Assembly (NCBI GenBank): GCA_900540845.1
Contig: UQHS01000004.1
Location: 62,001-126,000 of the forward strand
Reading direction: 5' to 3'
DNA: 64,000 bases
Source: an uncultured Collinsella sp.
GTDB taxonomy: Bacteria > Actinomycetota > Coriobacteriia > Coriobacteriales > Coriobacteriaceae
Position numbers and translations under genes: made by a program. Below, piece after piece: positions 41,860-49,638 of this stretch. Below the pieces are notes generated by a model. That model did not search any database. It was not told the origin of the DNA and saw only the letters and a list, made by a program, of their open reading frames with translations. The stretch's first letter is position 1, and the number at the start of each line of letters is the position of its first letter.

Positions 41860-42209
41860 GGCGGATCCTTTCTCTCGCCCGGTTCCTGCGTTACCGCAAT
41901 GCTGCCCGCAGATGACCCGTTGCCGCAAGCAACGGGTCGTAACATCGGCGGGGACCGTTTGAGTTCACAGGTGATGCAAGCTCCTAATAATTTGACGTCC
42001 ATTCAATCTACCTGCGGTTTGCAACCATAGGGTGCCTGCAGGTTGCGTAAAATGAAGCCTCAAGTTGGTGGTTCTTGCCATGTGGCTACCGTAGTGTGTA
42101 AGTCGCCGGCAGGAAAGCACCGACCGCTGGGATGCCGCGCCCGCGCCGTCGCCGTGAGCCAAGATCACGACGCCCGCGTGCCCGCTCCCAGCCAACGAGA
42201 GGACCTACT

Positions 42210-43343
42210 ATGAGCTTCCGTACCAACCTTCAGTATCTGCGCGCCGAGCGCCACATGACCCAGGAGCAGCTCGCCATGCTGCTTGGAGTGTCCCGCCAGT
42301 CCGTCACTAAGTGGGAGGCCGAGAAGTCCTACCCGGAGATGGATAAGCTCATCAAAATGTGCCAGATTTTCGAGTGCTCGCTCGATGACCTGGTGCAGGG
42401 GGACGTGTCGCGCCGCGCGGCCGTGAGCCAGAGCGCCGCGGATGGCGTGCAAAACGATGGGAACGCCGTCGTCCGCGTCGAGGCTCCGCACGGGCGGAAC
42501 TCGTTGTCCGACATCGGATCCGCCTTTGTGCCCGCGATCCCCGTCGGTCCCAACACGGATGTATGCGGCTATGACGAGCACATGGTCGCATTTGCCCGCA
42601 AGGTCGCACTCGGTGTGGCGCTCATCATCCTGGGGGTCGCCGCCGCGGTCTTCACCGATGAGGTCCTGCGCTCAGACGGAATCGTCCTCATGGCGTTGTT
42701 CGCGCTCGTTGCCGCTGGCTTGGGATTCCTTATTCCATCCGGCATGGAGCACGCGGCTTTTGTGGAAGCCCATCCGTATGTTGCGGACTTTTACACCGCA
42801 GAGCAAAAGGCGGCAGAGCGTCGTCGTGCTTCGATCGCGATCGTTTCGGGTATCGTGATCATCCTTCTTGGCATCGCCGTATCGGCGCTGTTTGAGGTGG
42901 AGGCGAACGTCCAGGCATATGGCGACACGCTGATGATGGTCCTGGTCGCCGTCGGTGTTGGGGTGATTGTCCACTGGGGCATGCTGTGGGGCCGCATGGA
43001 TGTCGCGGAGTACAACAAGGAGTGGCTCGAGACGGTCGAATTGAGTGCGGAGGAGCTGTCGCAGCTGGATCCCCAGAGCCGCGAGGCGTATCTGCGCGCG
43101 TGCAATCCCAAGTATCGCCGTACAGCGGCGCGCAAGAAGAGGGCTTGCGTCGTGATCATGCTCGCCTCCACCATCATCGCGCTCATCTGGCTGTTCGTCG
43201 GTGCTGCCATGGATGCGTCCGAGGGGATCGGCGGCCTGTTCTGGCTCCCGTGGGTCGTCGGTAGCTTGGGCTCCGCTATCGCCCTTATCGTTATCGACGA
43301 TGACGATGAGAATGATGCGGCTGCATGCGGCGATAGGGAGTAG
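42210..43343 (+). CDS. XRE-type regulator with multi-helix membrane domain
   Basis: 377 residues from ATG 42210 (MSFRTNLQYLRAERHMTQEQ), after GAGAGGA. Helix-turn-helix at 5-60. A linker of about 65 residues with Ser/Ala/Asn follows, then about six membrane helices between residues 130 and 370, with an acidic C-terminal tail (DDDDEND). The membrane part is large enough to be a sensor in its own right. Function unknown. Confidence 0.8.
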   Translation: MSFRTNLQYLRAERHMTQEQLAMLLGVSRQSVTKWEAEKSYPEMDKLIKMCQIFECSLDDLVQGDVSRRAAVSQSAADGVQNDGNAVVRVEAPHGRNSLSDIGSAFVPAIPVGPNTDVCGYDEHMVAFARKVALGVALIILGVAAAVFTDEVLRSDGIVLMALFALVAAGLGFLIPSGMEHAAFVEAHPYVADFYTAEQKAAERRRASIAIVSGIVIILLGIAVSALFEVEANVQAYGDTLMMVLVAVGVGVIVHWGMLWGRMDVAEYNKEWLETVELSAEELSQLDPQSREAYLRACNPKYRRTAARKKRACVVIMLASTIIALIWLFVGAAMDASEGIGGLFWLPWVVGSLGSAIALIVIDDDDENDAAACGDRE

Positions 43344-43498
43344 AGGCGTTCGAAGACATCCGTCTGAATGAAGCGGGCGGCCTCGGGTGTGCCGGGGCCG
43401 CCCGCATTTTGCTGGGTGGTGCTGTATTGCCGGCGTGGAGCGGGCCTCAAGCTAGTGCTTGCCGTCAATTTGAAGTCTTCGGCTGCGGGCACCTTCGA

Positions 43499-43562
43499 GC
43501 CCGCATCACGAGCGCAACGCTGGCGCCCAAAAACGCTGATTCTTGACGCGCGTGATGCGGAC
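43499..43562. repeat. Inverted-repeat element, family B copy 2
   Basis: The left arm 43499-43517 (CCCGCATCACGAGCG core) pairs with 43543-43562 (TTGACGCGCGTGATGCGGAC), allowing one-base slips. The centre contains AAAAACGCTGAT, like the AACACGCTCAT in the copy at 37971. It lies between convergent XRE genes. Confidence 0.65.
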
Positions 43563-43579
43563 TTCGGCAGATGCTGCCT

Positions 43580-44200
43580 CTAGTTCAGCAGCCCCCACAC
43601 GGCAAAGCCGAGTGCTCCGCCGATGGCGGCTGCGGCGAAGAAGGTCAGCAAGTCGTACGCCAGTCGGTGCTTCGTCGGCCACGCGCGGCGGGGGAGCGCC
43701 CGCGGATCGCGCTCGATGCTCGCCTCGCCGTTCATGAAGGCGAGGATCTCGCGGTATGTCACCAGGTCGTTCTCGCGCTTGATGTGCTCGAGGACGGTCG
43801 CGACAACAAGCGCCGCTATCGCCGGTAGGAACGCTATGGCCGCGGCGACGCCGACGCCCCAGGTATCCTCCATCCAGTTAAACGCCGGCGACAGTATCAG
43901 TGCGAACGCCACCGCCAGCAACGCGAGCATCAGCACGGCCAGCCATAGCATCCGCGTTCCCATGCGCTTGCGATCTCTTTCGACTGCCTCTTCCATAACG
44001 GTCACGTCTCCCTTCACGAGCGTGTCTATGGAGGTGTCGAATAGGATGCTCAGCATGAGCAGACTCTGGACGTCCGGATACGTCTTGTCCCGCTCCCAGT
44101 TCGAGATCGTCTGACGCGACACGTAGAGTTTCTCGGCGAGCTGTTCTTGGAAGAGCCCCATCGCCTCGCGCCTCGTCTTTATCTGGTTGCTGATGTCCAT
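43580..44200 (-). CDS. XRE-type regulator with three-helix membrane tail
   Basis: 206 residues from ATG 44200 (MDISNQIKTRREAMGLFQEQ), preceded by GGGAGGTGACG. Helix-turn-helix at 5-60 (YVSRQTISNWERDKTYPDV). Membrane helices at about 80-100, 110-130 and 185-203. It has the same architecture as the neighbours at 41350 and 42210 but little sequence identity beyond the DNA-binding part. Confidence 0.8.
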   Translation of the reverse strand: MDISNQIKTRREAMGLFQEQLAEKLYVSRQTISNWERDKTYPDVQSLLMLSILFDTSIDTLVKGDVTVMEEAVERDRKRMGTRMLWLAVLMLALLAVAFALILSPAFNWMEDTWGVGVAAAIAFLPAIAALVVATVLEHIKRENDLVTYREILAFMNGEASIERDPRALPRRAWPTKHRLAYDLLTFFAAAAIGGALGFAVWGLLN

Positions 44201-44396
44201 CGTCACCTCCCGGTCGTGAAGGAGCGTCCCGCGAACACATCGGGTGCGCTATCGAATCTGTTGTACATCATATGCGGCAAGGCCCGCCGACCGCTGCAAA
44301 AACTGTTTTGCACGGGGTTTACCTGCATGATTGTTGCTGCGATGTGTGCCATCGCCGTGGGGAGATCTGGCTTGTGGAGGCTTGCGGGGCGATGGC

Positions 44397-44750
44397 TTAG
44401 CGATGTTGTCGAGCAATCGTCCAAGTGCGCAGGCCCATGGCGGCGTAGCCGATTGCGGTATAGGCAACCCCATGGAACGCAAGGTCCCGGCTGCCCTCGA
44501 CCGCGAGGGGAAACAGGAGCGCGGATCCGATTCCGAGCGCCGCGGGTATCCAGAAGAGCGTCCTCGCGGAGTTTGCGGCGAGCAGGCCGAGGGCGATCGC
44601 AGTTACGGGGAGCACGAGGTAGATCAGCGTCATCATGGCGATCATGCCGGCATCGGATGGGACGACCCTCACCAGGAGGACGGGGATTGCCCAGCAGGCG
44701 CCAACGATTGCGATCAATGCGATGAGGGACGCGCGTACGGTGACGTTCAT
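44397..44750 (-). CDS. Four-helix membrane protein, unknown
   Basis: 117 residues from ATG 44750 (MNVTVRASLIALIAIVGACW), with GGAGGTACCCC upstream. Four hydrophobic helices cover most of the chain, with short loops and a basic end (TIARQHR). A perfect hairpin (44773-44807) lies just upstream in its leader. I do not recognise the family. Its position upstream of an XRE-membrane regulator on the same strand suggests a possible link, not shown. Confidence 0.65.
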   Translation of the reverse strand: MNVTVRASLIALIAIVGACWAIPVLLVRVVPSDAGMIAMMTLIYLVLPVTAIALGLLAANSARTLFWIPAALGIGSALLFPLAVEGSRDLAFHGVAYTAIGYAAMGLRTWTIARQHR

Positions 44751-44772
44751 GGGGTACCTCCTAACGGGAATC

Positions 44773-44807
44773 GCCCCCATTCTGGCATACATCTTCAGAA
44801 TGGGGGC
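44773..44807. repeat. Perfect 12-bp hairpin in the leader of the four-helix protein gene
   Basis: GCCCCCATTCTG (44773-44784) pairs fully with 44796-44807 around an 11-base loop. It sits about ten bases upstream of the ribosome site on the minus strand. Confidence 0.7.
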
Positions 44808-44932
44808 TAAGGGGGATACCATTTCGGGGAACGGGTGCTGGCAGCTGGGAAAAGAACGGTCCCCAAAGGCGGATGCCTCCAGGGACCGGTTGGTGCGTAT
44901 AGAGGGGGCGAGCTTGCCTTGGGTTGGTGTTG

Positions 44933-44999
44933 GCCCCGCCGCTCGGCTCGACTTTGGAGCGGCGGGGCTCAGCTCTGCCTCGGCGCGGCGAGGCAGAGC
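44933..44999. repeat. Two tandem perfect hairpins
   Basis: GCCCCGCCGCTC (44933-44944) pairs with 44957-44968. GCTCTGCCTCG (44972-44982) pairs with 44989-44999. Both stems are perfect and separated by three bases. They lie between the RHH gene and the four-helix protein gene. No T-run follows on either strand. Confidence 0.75.
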
Positions 45000-45046
45000 G
45001 CGGCTTTGCCCCGATGTCGGCCGCGCCCGAGCCCTGTCTCCCCAGC

Positions 45047-45238
45047 TTAGCCCTCCTCGCCTTTGGGCGTGCCCTTGAACGAGGGCTCTTTCTTCGGCAG
45101 CCTTCCCGCGCGTTTGAGGGCGTCTCGCAAGATCCATTCCACCTGACCGTTGGCGCTGCGCATCTCATCGTCCGCCCAGCGTTGGACGGCATCCCAGATA
45201 GCGGGGTCTATACGGAGTGGATACTGCTTGCGTGCCAT
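45047..45238 (-). CDS. Arc-like ribbon-helix-helix protein
   Basis: 63 residues: MARKQYPLRIDPAIWDAVQR opens with the beta-strand/helix pattern of Arc/MetJ proteins, then a second helix (RSANGQVEWILRDALKRAGR) and a basic tail. Such small proteins bind DNA as dimers and often control their own transcript. It lies downstream of the SPFH gene on the same strand, a pairing I have seen repeatedly in Gram-positive genomes. It could act on the SPFH promoter; that is inference. Confidence 0.75.
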   Translation of the reverse strand: MARKQYPLRIDPAIWDAVQRWADDEMRSANGQVEWILRDALKRAGRLPKKEPSFKGTPKGEEG

Positions 45239-45262
45239 GACGTGCCTTCTTGTCGAATGTGC

Positions 45263-45302
45263 AATTCTGCACCCGTCCCCAAATTACTCATTGGTGTTGG
45301 GG
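45263..45302. repeat. Family C palindrome, degenerate copy
   Basis: AATTCTGCACCCGTCCCC (45263-45280) is identical to 35560-35577. The right arm is decayed and only a CCCCAA/TTGGGG pair remains (45277-45302). It lies between the SPFH stop and the RHH start. Confidence 0.65.
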
Positions 45303-46322
45303 TTAGTACAGCGAGCCTGTGTTGAGCACCGGGTGCGCCTCGGATTCACCGCAGAGCACCACCATGAGGTTGCTGGCCATCTGCGCCTTGCGCTCGTCGT
45401 CCAGCTCGATGGTGCCGCCGGCGGCCATCTCCTTCACGGCCATGTCGACCATGGAAACCGCGCCCTCGACGATCTTCTTGCGCGCGGCGATGACGGCCTC
45501 GGCCTGCTGGCGGCGCAGCATCGCCTGGGCGATCTCGGGGGAGTAGGCGAGGTGCGTGAGACGTGCATCGTCGACCTCGACGCCGGCGGGCGCCAGACGG
45601 TTTGCCACCTCGCGGCGTAGGGCGTCGGAGACCTCCTCGACGTTGGCGCGCAAGGTGATGGCGCCGGAGGCGTCGGATTCGTCCTCAAGATGGTCGTAAG
45701 CGTACACGCTCGCCACATGGCGCAGCGCGGTCTCGGCCTGCATGGAGACGTAGCTCTGGTAGTCGTCCACGTCGAAGAGCGCCTTGGCGGTATCGGCGAC
45801 GTGCCACACCACGACGGTTGCGATCTCGATGGGGTTGCCCATTTTGTCGTTGACCTTCAGGCGCTCGCCATTCAGGGTGCGCACGCGCGTGGAGATGGTG
45901 GTGGGGTTGCCCTTGGCGGCCTTCTGCGCCGCGGCCTTGGCGGCCTTGGAATCGCTCATCTCGAGCTCGATCATCTCGCCGATCCCGGCCGATCCGCCCA
46001 TGCTCTTGCTAAAGAACGGGTTGGCCCAGAAGAAGCCCTCGTCGCGGACGGTGCCCACGTACTTGCCGAACAGGATGCACACGCGCGCCTGGCCGGGCTG
46101 CAGCGAGAAGAATCCGTTGAGTGGGATGAACCACAGGCAAAACGCGAGGATGCTGAGGCCGAGCCCCCATCCGTAGACTGCGGGCGCGTCGACGCCGTCG
46201 GGCGTGCTCGCGAGCCCGATGGTGCTCCAGATAAAGAGGCCGATGATGACGATGAGCGCCACCGCCACGGCGACGAGCATGCCGTAGCCCGACTTGGCCT
46301 TGAGTTGCTTTTCCACGCTCAT
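45303..46322 (-). CDS. SPFH/Band-7 domain membrane protein
   Basis: 339 residues. Two N-terminal membrane helices (about 13-33 and 48-66) precede the SPFH domain (GQARVCILFGKYVGTVRDEG..., about 75-260) with the conserved RTLNGERLKVNDKMGNPIEI strand region, then a helical, Ala/Gln/Glu-rich oligomerisation segment (QAMLRRQQAEAVIAARKKIV). GAAAGGAACTC precedes the start. SPFH proteins form large membrane rings that organise lipid domains or proteases. No NfeD partner is nearby, but an Arc-like protein gene follows. Confidence 0.9.
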   Translation of the reverse strand: MSVEKQLKAKSGYGMLVAVAVALIVIIGLFIWSTIGLASTPDGVDAPAVYGWGLGLSILAFCLWFIPLNGFFSLQPGQARVCILFGKYVGTVRDEGFFWANPFFSKSMGGSAGIGEMIELEMSDSKAAKAAAQKAAKGNPTTISTRVRTLNGERLKVNDKMGNPIEIATVVVWHVADTAKALFDVDDYQSYVSMQAETALRHVASVYAYDHLEDESDASGAITLRANVEEVSDALRREVANRLAPAGVEVDDARLTHLAYSPEIAQAMLRRQQAEAVIAARKKIVEGAVSMVDMAVKEMAAGGTIELDDERKAQMASNLMVVLCGESEAHPVLNTGSLY

Positions 46323-46540
46323 TGTGAGTTCCTTTCATGACTGCGCCGGCGTTTGCGTGACGTCCCCGGCGCCGCGCTCCAGATTGCGATGGGGAGGAGG
46401 CGAGTCCCCGAGCAGTCCGTGCGACTGCTGATTGCATTGTGATATCACATTGAGACCAAGTCAAGGAGAATCGGATGCCGTCTCTCATGGCATAAGTGGT
46501 TCGGGGCGCCCGGCATCTACGCTCCGTAGAGGTCTTCCTG

Positions 46541-46569
46541 TTGCATCTTGGCTCGCAAGTCCCTATAAT
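46541..46569 (+). promoter_or_regulatory. Promoter of the mef-like leader-efflux unit
   Basis: TTGCAT (46541-46546) and a perfect TATAAT (46564-46569) are separated by 17 bases. The leader peptide starts about 55 bases downstream. Confidence 0.75.
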
Positions 46570-46623
46570 AGCCCCACTCACGGCTGAAGGTTTACCTCGA
46601 GATTTGGAAAGGGGAGCTGCACC

Positions 46624-46653
46624 ATGCTTGCTTCCATGAGGATTTGGCTCTAG
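46624..46653 (+). CDS. Nine-residue leader peptide MLASMRIWL
   Basis: ATG 46624 follows GGAAAGGGGAG, an ideal ribosome site, and ends at TAG 46651-46653. The sequence closely resembles the macrolide-sensing leader of mef(A), MTASMRLR as I recall it (M-x-A-S-M-R-[L/I]). A hairpin begins three bases after its stop, and the Mef(A)-like gene follows. The role is inferred to be drug-dependent ribosome stalling; the final Arg of the mef(A) leader is replaced by Trp-Leu here. Confidence 0.65.
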   Translation: MLASMRIWL

Positions 46654-46656
46654 CCA

Positions 46657-46674
46657 CGGTCGCGTGAGCGACCG
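46657..46674 (+). promoter_or_regulatory. Hairpin directly after the leader peptide
   Basis: CGGTCGC, a GTGA loop and GCGACCG form a perfect 7-bp stem. A ribosome paused on the leader's last codons would block its left arm. There is no U-run, so the mechanism (translational or transcriptional) is open. Confidence 0.6.
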
Positions 46675-46716
46675 GTACTTCGCTGCATACCACCGATCGC
46701 ATCAAAGGATTATTCC

Positions 46717-47967
46717 ATGACACAACCGAATCCCTGCGCTTCTTGGAAGCGCTCGCTCGCCATCGTCTGGATCGGCGAGTTCTTCTCCGTGCTCACGAGC
46801 TCCATTCTGCAGATGGGTCTCATCTGGCACGTCGCCCTCACCACCGGCTCCGCGAGCGCCCTGTCGTTCGTGAGCCTGGCGGCCTTCTTGCCCATGGCGC
46901 TCCTCGGCGCCTTCGCGGGCACCATCGTGGACCGCACGTCCATCAAGCGTCTCATGATCGGCGCCGATCTCTTCATCGCGGCCGTGAGCCTCACGCTTGT
47001 CTTCGGCTCGCTTCGGGGCGACCTCTCTGTCGCCGTTGTGGCGGCGGTGCTGTTCGTCCGTGCGCTGGGCAGCACGCTCCATACGCCCGCCTTCAACGCG
47101 CTCACACCGCTCATCGCCCCGCCCGAGGTGCTCGGCAAGCTGGCGGGCATGCTGCAGTTCATGCAGTCGGGTAGCTATATCATCGGCAACGCCATCGCCG
47201 CGGTGGTCTACCCGGCGTTTGGTCTGACCTTCATGATCGCGCTCGATGTCGCCGGCGCGGTGCTCGCGAGCATCGCGGTGGCGACCTCCGGCATCAAGAC
47301 GCCGGCGCCCGAGCGCCATACGCCCGAGGAGAACGCCGAGGCGTCGCACCACGCGGTGCGGGCCTTCCTATTGGAGACGGCCAACGGGTACCGCGAGCTC
47401 AAACGCCATCACGGTCTATTCGCCATGCTCTGGATAGGCTTCGCCTTCTCGGTCCTGTTCTCGCCCATATCCGCGCTGTTCCCGCTCATGGTGTTCGACC
47501 ATTTTGGGGGCACCACTACGCAGTCGGCTATCGCGGAGATCGCGTTCTCGGTCGGCATGATCGCGGCGAGCGGCTGGATCGGGGCGACGGGTGGCCTTAA
47601 GAACCGCGCGCTTTCGTGCACGCTGGCCATCGGCCTCTTCGGAGCGGGCACGCTCGCGGGCGGCCTCGTGCCCCCTTCCGCGCTCGTTGTGTTTCTGGGG
47701 CTTACGTTCGCGATGGGGGTCTCGAGTCCGCTGTACAGCGCGCCGCAGATGGCGCTCATGCAGGAGCGCGTCGATCCCGAGTGCATGGGCCGCGTCTTCG
47801 GTCTGTACGGAGCGGTCTGCAGCTGGGCTATGCCCGTGGGGCTCGTCGCATCGACCTTGTTCGCGGACGCCATCGGCGTAAGCGCGTGCTTCGTGCTCAT
47901 CGGTGCTGCAATGGTGATCCTAGCAGGCATCACCTGGGCGATCCCGAGCATCCGCAAGATTGGGTAG
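46717..47967 (+). CDS. MFS efflux protein, Mef(A)-like
   Basis: 416 residues with 12 predicted membrane helices. It aligns along its whole length with Mef(A) from memory: SSILQMGLIW near the start, the DRTSIKRLMIGADL motif after helix 2, LGSTLHTPAFNALTPLI, SPISALFPLMVFDHF, and near the end QERVDPECMGRVFGLYG and AMPVGLVASTLFADAIGV. Mef proteins export macrolides by proton antiport. AAAGGATTATTCC gives the start. It has its own promoter, leader peptide and terminator (48022). No Msr(D)-type ABC-F gene follows. Substrate range cannot be read from the sequence. Confidence 0.85.
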   Translation: MTQPNPCASWKRSLAIVWIGEFFSVLTSSILQMGLIWHVALTTGSASALSFVSLAAFLPMALLGAFAGTIVDRTSIKRLMIGADLFIAAVSLTLVFGSLRGDLSVAVVAAVLFVRALGSTLHTPAFNALTPLIAPPEVLGKLAGMLQFMQSGSYIIGNAIAAVVYPAFGLTFMIALDVAGAVLASIAVATSGIKTPAPERHTPEENAEASHHAVRAFLLETANGYRELKRHHGLFAMLWIGFAFSVLFSPISALFPLMVFDHFGGTTTQSAIAEIAFSVGMIAASGWIGATGGLKNRALSCTLAIGLFGAGTLAGGLVPPSALVVFLGLTFAMGVSSPLYSAPQMALMQERVDPECMGRVFGLYGAVCSWAMPVGLVASTLFADAIGVSACFVLIGAAMVILAGITWAIPSIRKIG

Positions 47968-48021
47968 CGCTCTGGCGGAGTGCGTTTCGTTTCGGACGGC
48001 TCGTAGGGTCGCTGCGACGTG

Positions 48022-48069
48022 AAGGGTGGTCGACGGTGCGCCTGCGAGGGCGCCGTCGACCACCCTTTT
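48022..48069 (+). terminator. Terminator of the mef-like gene
   Basis: A 15-base arm starting at 48022 (AAGGGTGGTCGACGG) pairs with CCGTCGACCACCCTT ending near 48067. An extra GCGCC/GGCGC pair lies inside, and TTTTG follows. Confidence 0.85.
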
Positions 48070-48224
48070 GTTTAATTCGTCTGGCCCGGCGCCGATCATC
48101 ATCTGTTCGCCGGGCGATTGCGATGCCGCCGCTTGCCGATACGCGGCTCCTTACGTTGTGCGCATCCCATCGTTCTGGCAGCGTTTCCTGCAGTTAATCT
48201 CCAGAGCCCGAGGCGGTGGCCCCT

Positions 48225-48420
48225 ATGAGTAATCTGCTCGAATCCATTCTGCGCGTCGGTATGACCGTGTTCATCGTCGGCCCGCTGATTGCGTGGGTCG
48301 CTCGCCGCGGCGCGCGCGAGCGCCGCGAGGCGACAGACGTCTTCGAGCGCTTCACGGTGCGCATGCCCGCGGGTGGTATGGGCACTGCCGGGGAACGGGC
48401 CTGCCTGTCGCTCCTCGCGC
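48225..48420 (+). pseudogene. 5' fragment of a small membrane protein
   Basis: ATG 48225 starts MSNLLESILRVGMTVFIVGP with one membrane helix (about 8-27) and a charged segment to FERFTVRMP. After about codon 60 the frame runs antisense into the MGMT gene and loses any natural character. The real gene apparently lost its 3' end near 48400. The family is not recognised. Confidence 0.45.
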
Positions 48421-48422
48421 CC

Positions 48423-48755
48423 CTACATCACGCCCGCAGGCCAGCGGTACCGGGTGAGGTCGACTCGGCCGTCGTCGAGAAATTCGACACCCTCGGCTTC
48501 GAGCAGCTCACGTTGCGCCTCAGGTCCGCCAAAGGCGAAGCCCGCAGCGAGGCGGCCGTCGGCAAACACGATGCGATGGCAGGGGATGACGCCCGGTTGA
48601 GGGTTGACGTGCAGGGCATATCCCACGTAACGGGCTCGCCTGGGCTCGCCGACGAGCTTGGCGATCTGCCCGTAGGTGGCGACCATGCCCGCGGGAACCT
48701 GTGCGACCATCTCGTAGACGCTCTCGAAGAAGCCCTCGCGGTTCTTATCAGCCAT
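48423..48755 (-). CDS. MGMT-fold DNA-binding protein (alkyltransferase-like)
   Basis: 110 residues from ATG 48755, with AAAGG upstream; a GTG one codon earlier is possible. It has the helix-turn-helix and active-site region of O6-methylguanine methyltransferases (VPAGMVATYGQIAKLVG, then NPQPGVIPCHRIV), with Cys59 in PCHR retained, but lacks the N-terminal domain. Single-domain proteins with the cysteine may transfer alkyl groups; those without only flag lesions. It is followed by the HAD and trpS genes on the same strand. Confidence 0.85.
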   Translation of the reverse strand: MADKNREGFFESVYEMVAQVPAGMVATYGQIAKLVGEPRRARYVGYALHVNPQPGVIPCHRIVFADGRLAAGFAFGGPEAQRELLEAEGVEFLDDGRVDLTRYRWPAGVM

Positions 48756-48806
48756 CACAAACCTTTCAGTGCGCGGGTATCGGCGCGCCCGCGAGCAGCG
48801 GACGCG

Positions 48807-49637
48807 CTACGCCTCCAAGAACCGTTCAACAAGCTCCTCAAACGCGCCGTCCATGCCCGTGGTCTCGAGCACGGCGTCGCAGTGGGGGCGCACGTCGTCG
48901 GTGACGTTCGCCACGCCCACGCCGAGTCCGGCGGCCTGGATCATGGAGAGGTCGTTGGCGGAGTCACCCACCGCGATGACCTCGCTCATGGGGATACCGA
49001 GCATCTCGGCCAGGCGCATCAGGCCGGCTCCCTTGTTCACGCCTGCGGGCATGAACTCGAGGTAGCGCTTCGAGGAGAACGTGATCTCGACGCCAAGGCG
49101 CTGCGCCAGGGGCTCAAGATCGCCCCCGAGCTTCTGCAGTGCGTCAAAGTCCCTGTTCACAAACAGGATCTTCACGATGTCGCGCCCATCCAGGAAGGAC
49201 AGGTCGGGGTGGTCTGTGCTCGAGATATGCGTCACGCCGCTGATCGAGGTGAGGTACGCACGCTCGTCGTCGTCCGCATCGGGCACGAAGACGTGTCCGT
49301 CGGCGACGTTGATGTGCATGCTAAGCCCCAGCTCAAGGCCCTTTTGATAGAGCTGCTCGGCACAGTCGCGCGAGAGTCCGCAGGTGGTGAGCGGGCAGGG
49401 GTCGCCCACGCGGTTGATAAACCCGCCGTTGTACGACAGAACGTATCCGCCTTCGAGCAGCGACGCATCGACGGCTGCGAAATTGTGCATGATGGACGAG
49501 TACCAGCGCCCGCTTGAGGGGACGAACAGAACCCCCAGCTCCTTCATGCGCTTGAGCGCGCGGATGTTCACCTCGGGGATGGCGTGATTGGAGTCGAGGA
49601 AGGTCTCGTCCATATCGCTTGCAACAAGGCGGTACAT
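48807..49637 (-). CDS. Cof-type HAD phosphatase
   Basis: 276 residues from ATG 49637 (MYRLVASDMDETFLDSNH), one base after the trpS stop, so coupled to trpS. Motif I is DMDET (Asp8 nucleophile, Asp10 acid), motif II is in FVPSSGRWY, motif III is the late Lys, and motif IV is GDSANDLSM. The C2B cap places it in the Cof/YidA group, which dephosphorylates sugar phosphates and FMN. Specific substrate unknown. Confidence 0.9.
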   Translation of the reverse strand: MYRLVASDMDETFLDSNHAIPEVNIRALKRMKELGVLFVPSSGRWYSSIMHNFAAVDASLLEGGYVLSYNGGFINRVGDPCPLTTCGLSRDCAEQLYQKGLELGLSMHINVADGHVFVPDADDDERAYLTSISGVTHISSTDHPDLSFLDGRDIVKILFVNRDFDALQKLGGDLEPLAQRLGVEITFSSKRYLEFMPAGVNKGAGLMRLAEMLGIPMSEVIAVGDSANDLSMIQAAGLGVGVANVTDDVRPHCDAVLETTGMDGAFEELVERFLEA

Positions 49638-49638
49638 G

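Noticed and set aside
29354..45302. CRISPR array from the repeated palindromes
   Set aside because: Copies are kilobases apart, differ in sequence and have no regular spacers or cas genes.
48216..49517. 433-codon plus-strand frame over the MGMT and HAD genes
   Set aside because: Only the first 60 codons look like protein. The rest is antisense to two clear genes.
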